DNA from: Deltaproteobacteria bacterium
GTDB lineage: Bacteria > Desulfobacterota > Deferrimicrobia > Deferrimicrobiales > Deferrimicrobiaceae
NCBI GenBank assembly: GCA_025357175.1
Contig: JANXPS010000303.1
Location: forward strand, 1-8,466
Length of the DNA: 8,466 nucleotides
Direction of reading: 5' to 3'
The notes under the pieces are model-generated. The model worked only from the letters and a program-made list of their open reading frames with translations, had not been told where the DNA came from and did no database searches. Shown here piece by piece: positions 4,986 to 8,466 of this stretch (within the stretch, counting starts at the first letter, position 1; each line of letters starts with the position of its first letter). The translations under genes were made by a program, and so were the position numbers.

Positions 4986-6890
4986 TCAGACCGGTGCGGT
5001 AACGGATTCCTTCGGATCGGGGGCCAGATCCCGGACGGTCGTCCGGCAGTAGGGGCAGAATTTCCATCCGGGCGCCAGCACCTTCTTGCATGCGTGGCAC
5101 GAAGCGACGATCGAGGTGCCGCACGCGGGGCACAGCAGGAAGTCGCTCGCCACGGGCGATTGGCATTGCTTGCAAAAACTCGAGAATTCGTCGTCGTTGT
5201 CGAGGACGCGCCCGAGTTCCTCGAGCGTGGTAAGTCCCGCCCGCACCTTGGCCATCCCGGCATGGCTGAGCGTCTTCATGCCGCGCGCCACGGCGAGGTG
5301 GCGGATCTCGCCCTCGGGCGCGTTCGAGGTGATCAGGTCGCGTAACTGGGGCGTGAAGGGCATGATTTCGTATAGTCCCATCCGTCCCTTGTAACCCGTC
5401 CCGCCGCACGTCTGGCATCCGGTCCCGTGATAGAAGATGACGTCCTGGGGAAGCGCGGATCCCCATCGAAGGCGCTCGGCCTCGGTCGGCGGGGTCGCGG
5501 CCTTGCACTTGGCGCAGATGGTCCGCACGAGCCGCTGTGCGACGATGCCGATGATCGAAGAGGCGACCAGGTAGGACGGGATCCCGAGGTTGCGAAGCCG
5601 GGTGACCGTGGCCGCCGTGCTGTTGGTGTGGATCGTCGAGAGCACCAGGTGGCCGGTGAGCGCCGCCTGGATCGCAATGTTGGCCGTCTCGACGTCGCGC
5701 ATTTCCCCGACCATGATGACGTCGGGATCCTGCCGCAGCATGGCGCGCAGCATGGTCGCGAACGTCAGGCCTATCTTTTCCTGAACCGCCACCTGCGTGA
5801 GGCCGTCGAGCTCGTATTCGACCGGATCCTCGACGGTCGTGATGTTGCGCGTGATCGTCCTGACGCGGTTGAGCAGCCCGTAAAGCGTGGTCGATTTGCC
5901 CGAGCCCGTGGGGCCGGTGACGAGCAGGACGCCCTGCGGGGCCCGGACGATACTCGTCAGCTGCCGCAGGTCCTCGTCGCCGAACCCGAGCTGCTCCATC
6001 GGGATCTGGGCGGAGGAGGAGTCGAGAATCCGGATGACCACCTTCTCGCCGAAGTTGGCGGGGATGGTCGATACGCGCAGGTCGAGCGACTTGGCGCCGA
6101 TCTTCACGCCGATCCGGCCGTCCTGCGGCAGCCGCTTCTCGGCGATGTCGAGCTTGGCCATGATCTTGAGGCGGGAAACGATCGCCCCCTGCACCCACTT
6201 GGGAAGTTCCTGCGTCTTGCGCAGAAGGCCGTCGACCCGGTTGCGGACGACGAGGTTGTTTTTCGCGGGTTCGACGTGGATGTCGGAGGCGCCGCTGTCG
6301 ATCGCCTCGGCGATGAGCGCGTTGACCATCCGGATGATCGGAGCCGCTTCCGATTTCTTGACGAGATCCTCGACGTCGGTGCCGTCGCCCTTGCCTCGTT
6401 CCTGGACGACTTCGACGCTGCGTTCGTCCTGGATGTCCTTGAATATGTTGTCGATGGACGCGCCCAGGTGATAGTGCTGGTCGATCGCCCAGAGGATGTC
6501 GGTCCGGGTGGCGATGAACGCCTTGATCGCGAATCCGGAGGCGAAGCGCACGTCTTCGAGCGCCTCGAAACTCAAGGGGTCGGCCATCGCCAGCTGCAGC
6601 TCCTTGTGGATGAGCTGGACCGGCATGATGAGGTGCTTGCGGGCGACCTTCTCGTTGATGATTTCGGTGGCGCTCGGGTCGATCGGGGTGCTCTGCAGGT
6701 TGAGCATCGGGATGCCGAGCTGCGTCGAAAGCGTCTGGGCGATCTCCATCTCGGTGGCCAGGCCTTGAGACACGATGAATTCGCCGAGTTTGCCCTTGCG
6801 GAATTTCTGCTCGGAAAGGATCCGATTCAGGTCTTTCTCGGAAACGAGACCCGTTTCGACCAGAAGTTCGCCTAGCCGCTTTTTTGCCAT
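4986..6890 (-). CDS. PilB/GspE-family type IV pilus or type II secretion ATPase with C-terminal double zinc ribbon
   Basis: A 634-residue hexameric ATPase that powers pilus extension or type II secretion at the inner membrane. Residues 5-28 and 34-57 are tandem MshEN motifs (RLGxxLVxxGLV... with Leu and a closing Gln, 5-residue spacer), the c-di-GMP-binding pattern described for MshE. The core has Walker A GPTGSGKST (326-334), the Asp box TVEDPVEYELDGLTQ (352-366), Walker B DPDVIMVGEMRD (388-399) and the His box STIHTNS (418-424). Cys459, Cys462, Cys492 and Cys495 form the GspE/PilB zinc tetracysteine. Unusually, the protein continues with Cys573/576/587/590 and Cys598/601/612/615, two CX2C-10-CX2C zinc ribbons. 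Usual family members end earlier, near 560-570 residues. The ATG at 6890 has AAGGGGA 10 bases upstream. Whether it serves pili or secretion cannot be told; no pilC or pilT is in the window. Confidence 0.93.
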   Translation of the reverse strand: MAKKRLGELLVETGLVSEKDLNRILSEQKFRKGKLGEFIVSQGLATEMEIAQTLSTQLGIPMLNLQSTPIDPSATEIINEKVARKHLIMPVQLIHKELQLAMADPLSFEALEDVRFASGFAIKAFIATRTDILWAIDQHYHLGASIDNIFKDIQDERSVEVVQERGKGDGTDVEDLVKKSEAAPIIRMVNALIAEAIDSGASDIHVEPAKNNLVVRNRVDGLLRKTQELPKWVQGAIVSRLKIMAKLDIAEKRLPQDGRIGVKIGAKSLDLRVSTIPANFGEKVVIRILDSSSAQIPMEQLGFGDEDLRQLTSIVRAPQGVLLVTGPTGSGKSTTLYGLLNRVRTITRNITTVEDPVEYELDGLTQVAVQEKIGLTFATMLRAMLRQDPDVIMVGEMRDVETANIAIQAALTGHLVLSTIHTNSTAATVTRLRNLGIPSYLVASSIIGIVAQRLVRTICAKCKAATPPTEAERLRWGSALPQDVIFYHGTGCQTCGGTGYKGRMGLYEIMPFTPQLRDLITSNAPEGEIRHLAVARGMKTLSHAGMAKVRAGLTTLEELGRVLDNDDEFSSFCKQCQSPVASDFLLCPACGTSIVASCHACKKVLAPGWKFCPYCRTTVRDLAPDPKESVTAPV

Positions 6891-6924
6891 CGATCGAAAG
6901 TCCCCTTAAAGTTCGGTTGCAGCC

Positions 6925-6933
6925 ATCATATCA
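6925..6933 (-). promoter_or_regulatory. Extended -10 promoter for the pilB-like gene
   Basis: On the minus strand TGATATGAT is an extended -10 (TGn followed by a 5/6 match to TATAAT). No good -35 is seen, as is common for extended -10 promoters. Transcription would begin near 6918, leaving a leader of about 28 bases before the ATG. Confidence 0.5.
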
Positions 6934-6996
6934 GAAAGCCCTCCGGGCGGGCACTCCTCGCGAAACCGTACGCGGTCCCGGGCATCATAGTCGGGT

Positions 6997-7002
6997 AGGA
7001 GG
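6997..7002 (+). promoter_or_regulatory. Consensus Shine-Dalgarno of the small zinc-ribbon gene
   Basis: AGGAGG lies 8 bases before the ATG at 7011, a near-ideal ribosome-binding site. It is the main evidence that this short frame is translated. No convincing promoter hexamers were found upstream of it. Confidence 0.8.
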
Positions 7003-7010
7003 GGACGGCG

Positions 7011-7199
7011 ATGATCAAGTCAACCACACAATCGAAATGTCCCAGGTGCAACGGGGCAATGGTCAACGAGCGTTACCGGGATATGGTGACCGTCTTCTAC
7101 GCATGGCGGTGTCTTAATTGCGGCGAGATCGTCGACGAAGTGGTCAACCGCAACCGGGGAGTGGTCGAGCGTCCTCCCAAGAAACGGTTGGCTAGTTAA
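7011..7199 (+). CDS. Small zinc-ribbon protein, 62 residues
   Basis: A 62-residue cytoplasmic protein with two CX2C knuckles, CPRC (Cys10, Cys13) and CLNC (Cys34, Cys37), 20 residues apart: a single zinc ribbon fold with a beta-hairpin-like middle (about 14-33) and a basic tail ending PPKKRLAS. There is no signal peptide or membrane segment. I do not recognise a named family; zinc ribbons of this kind occur as nucleic-acid- or protein-binding modules, and no function is inferred. Support for coding is the consensus Shine-Dalgarno, the paired cysteine motifs and the fit of the stop just before the secA promoter. It is divergent from the pilB-like gene and precedes secA on the same strand. Confidence 0.8.
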   Translation: MIKSTTQSKCPRCNGAMVNERYRDMVTVFYAWRCLNCGEIVDEVVNRNRGVVERPPKKRLAS

Positions 7200-7223
7200 G
7201 TCGTCGTAATCATTGGGTTATTG

Positions 7224-7236
7224 CGGGCCGTGCCCG
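7224..7236 (+). terminator. Hairpin between the zinc-ribbon gene and secA
   Basis: CGGGC (7224-7228) and GCCCG (7232-7236) flank a 3-base loop, 25 bases after the zinc-ribbon stop. The following GTTGACAGTTTT is only weakly T-rich and includes the secA -35, so this may be a weak terminator, an operator or chance. Confidence 0.3.
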
Positions 7237-7237
7237 G

Positions 7238-7267
7238 TTGACAGTTTTGGCGTGGGTGTGATATTCT
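7238..7267 (+). promoter_or_regulatory. Sigma70-like promoter for secA
   Basis: A perfect -35 TTGACA (7238-7243) and a -10 TATTCT (7262-7267) are separated by 18 bases, with the extended -10 TGA just before the -10. Transcription would begin near 7274, giving a leader of about 107 bases before secA. Confidence 0.75.
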
Positions 7268-7297
7268 CCGCAGGTTAAACGGATAGGATGCGGCTTT

Positions 7298-7339
7298 GGG
7301 TCCGACCGCCTCGACGAGACGGCCCGGACGGATTGTCCG
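7298..7339 (+). promoter_or_regulatory. Structured secA leader with alternative hairpins
   Basis: In the untranslated leader, GTCCG (7300-7304) can pair with CGGAC (7325-7329), extended by GCC/GGC (7308-7310 and 7321-7323). The same CGGAC can instead pair with GTCCG at 7335-7339. The two stems are mutually exclusive, each only 5 core pairs. No leader ORF, in particular no SecM-like peptide, is seen. Confidence 0.3.
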
Positions 7340-7380
7340 CGCTCGCTTCCGAATAGACCTTCCAGAGGGAACACGAACCC

Positions 7381-8466
<1,086 letters not shown>

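Noticed and set aside
5427..6875. A 482-codon open frame on the plus strand opposite the pilB-like gene
   Set aside because: The opposite strand encodes all the motifs of a PilB/GspE ATPase; this frame is Asp/Val/Arg-rich shadow sequence.
6934..6996. Promoter for the small zinc-ribbon gene
   Set aside because: CATAGT at 6986-6991 is a fair -10 but there is no -35 at the right distance, and no extended -10; not strong enough to list.

Overview
The window is GC-rich, gene-dense bacterial chromosome. Its gene content suggests a Gram-negative-type bacterium, perhaps near the Desulfobacterota/Geobacter-like groups. It holds a type IV pilus/type II secretion ATPase with an MshEN-type N-terminus, the radical-SAM ThiH route to thiazole, a TPP riboswitch with an intrinsic terminator, and secA behind a sigma70-like promoter. 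The placement is inferred from gene style only and is not secure. I saw no mobile elements, CRISPR arrays, tRNA or rRNA.

Layout: positions 1-496 are the 3' end of an Opp/Dpp-type peptide ABC transporter ATPase (+). It converges on a minus-strand thiamine operon thiS-thiG-thiH-thiE1 (3272 down to 522), and a long perfect inverted repeat lies at the convergence. The operon is fronted by a sigma70-like promoter, a TPP riboswitch and a transcription terminator (3457 down to 3295). A second thiamine unit, thiM-thiE2 (3529-4967, +), diverges from the same intergenic region and has no riboswitch of its own. Next come a PilB/GspE-family ATPase (6890-4986, -) with an unusual C-terminal double zinc ribbon, a divergent 62-residue zinc-ribbon protein (7011-7199, +), and the first 362 codons of secA (7381 to the end, +).

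How the genes work together: ThiS, ThiG and ThiH make the thiazole phosphate half of thiamine from deoxyxylulose phosphate, sulfur and tyrosine-derived dehydroglycine. ThiM salvages hydroxyethylthiazole. The two ThiE-like proteins would join thiazole phosphate to the pyrimidine to give thiamine phosphate. De novo synthesis is thus riboswitch-controlled while the salvage pair appears not to be. ThiE2 keeps the canonical phosphate-loop serine, whereas ThiE1, in the de novo operon, has Arg there and other substitutions, so the two may be specialised. thiF, thiC, thiD and thiL are not in the window.

The most interesting points are the paired divergent ThiE paralogues under different control, a candidate antiterminator in the TPP leader, the double zinc ribbon and predicted c-di-GMP-binding motifs of the PilB-like ATPase, and the neighbouring zinc-ribbon microprotein. 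None of these amounts to a clearly new system; most of the window is well-understood housekeeping biology.
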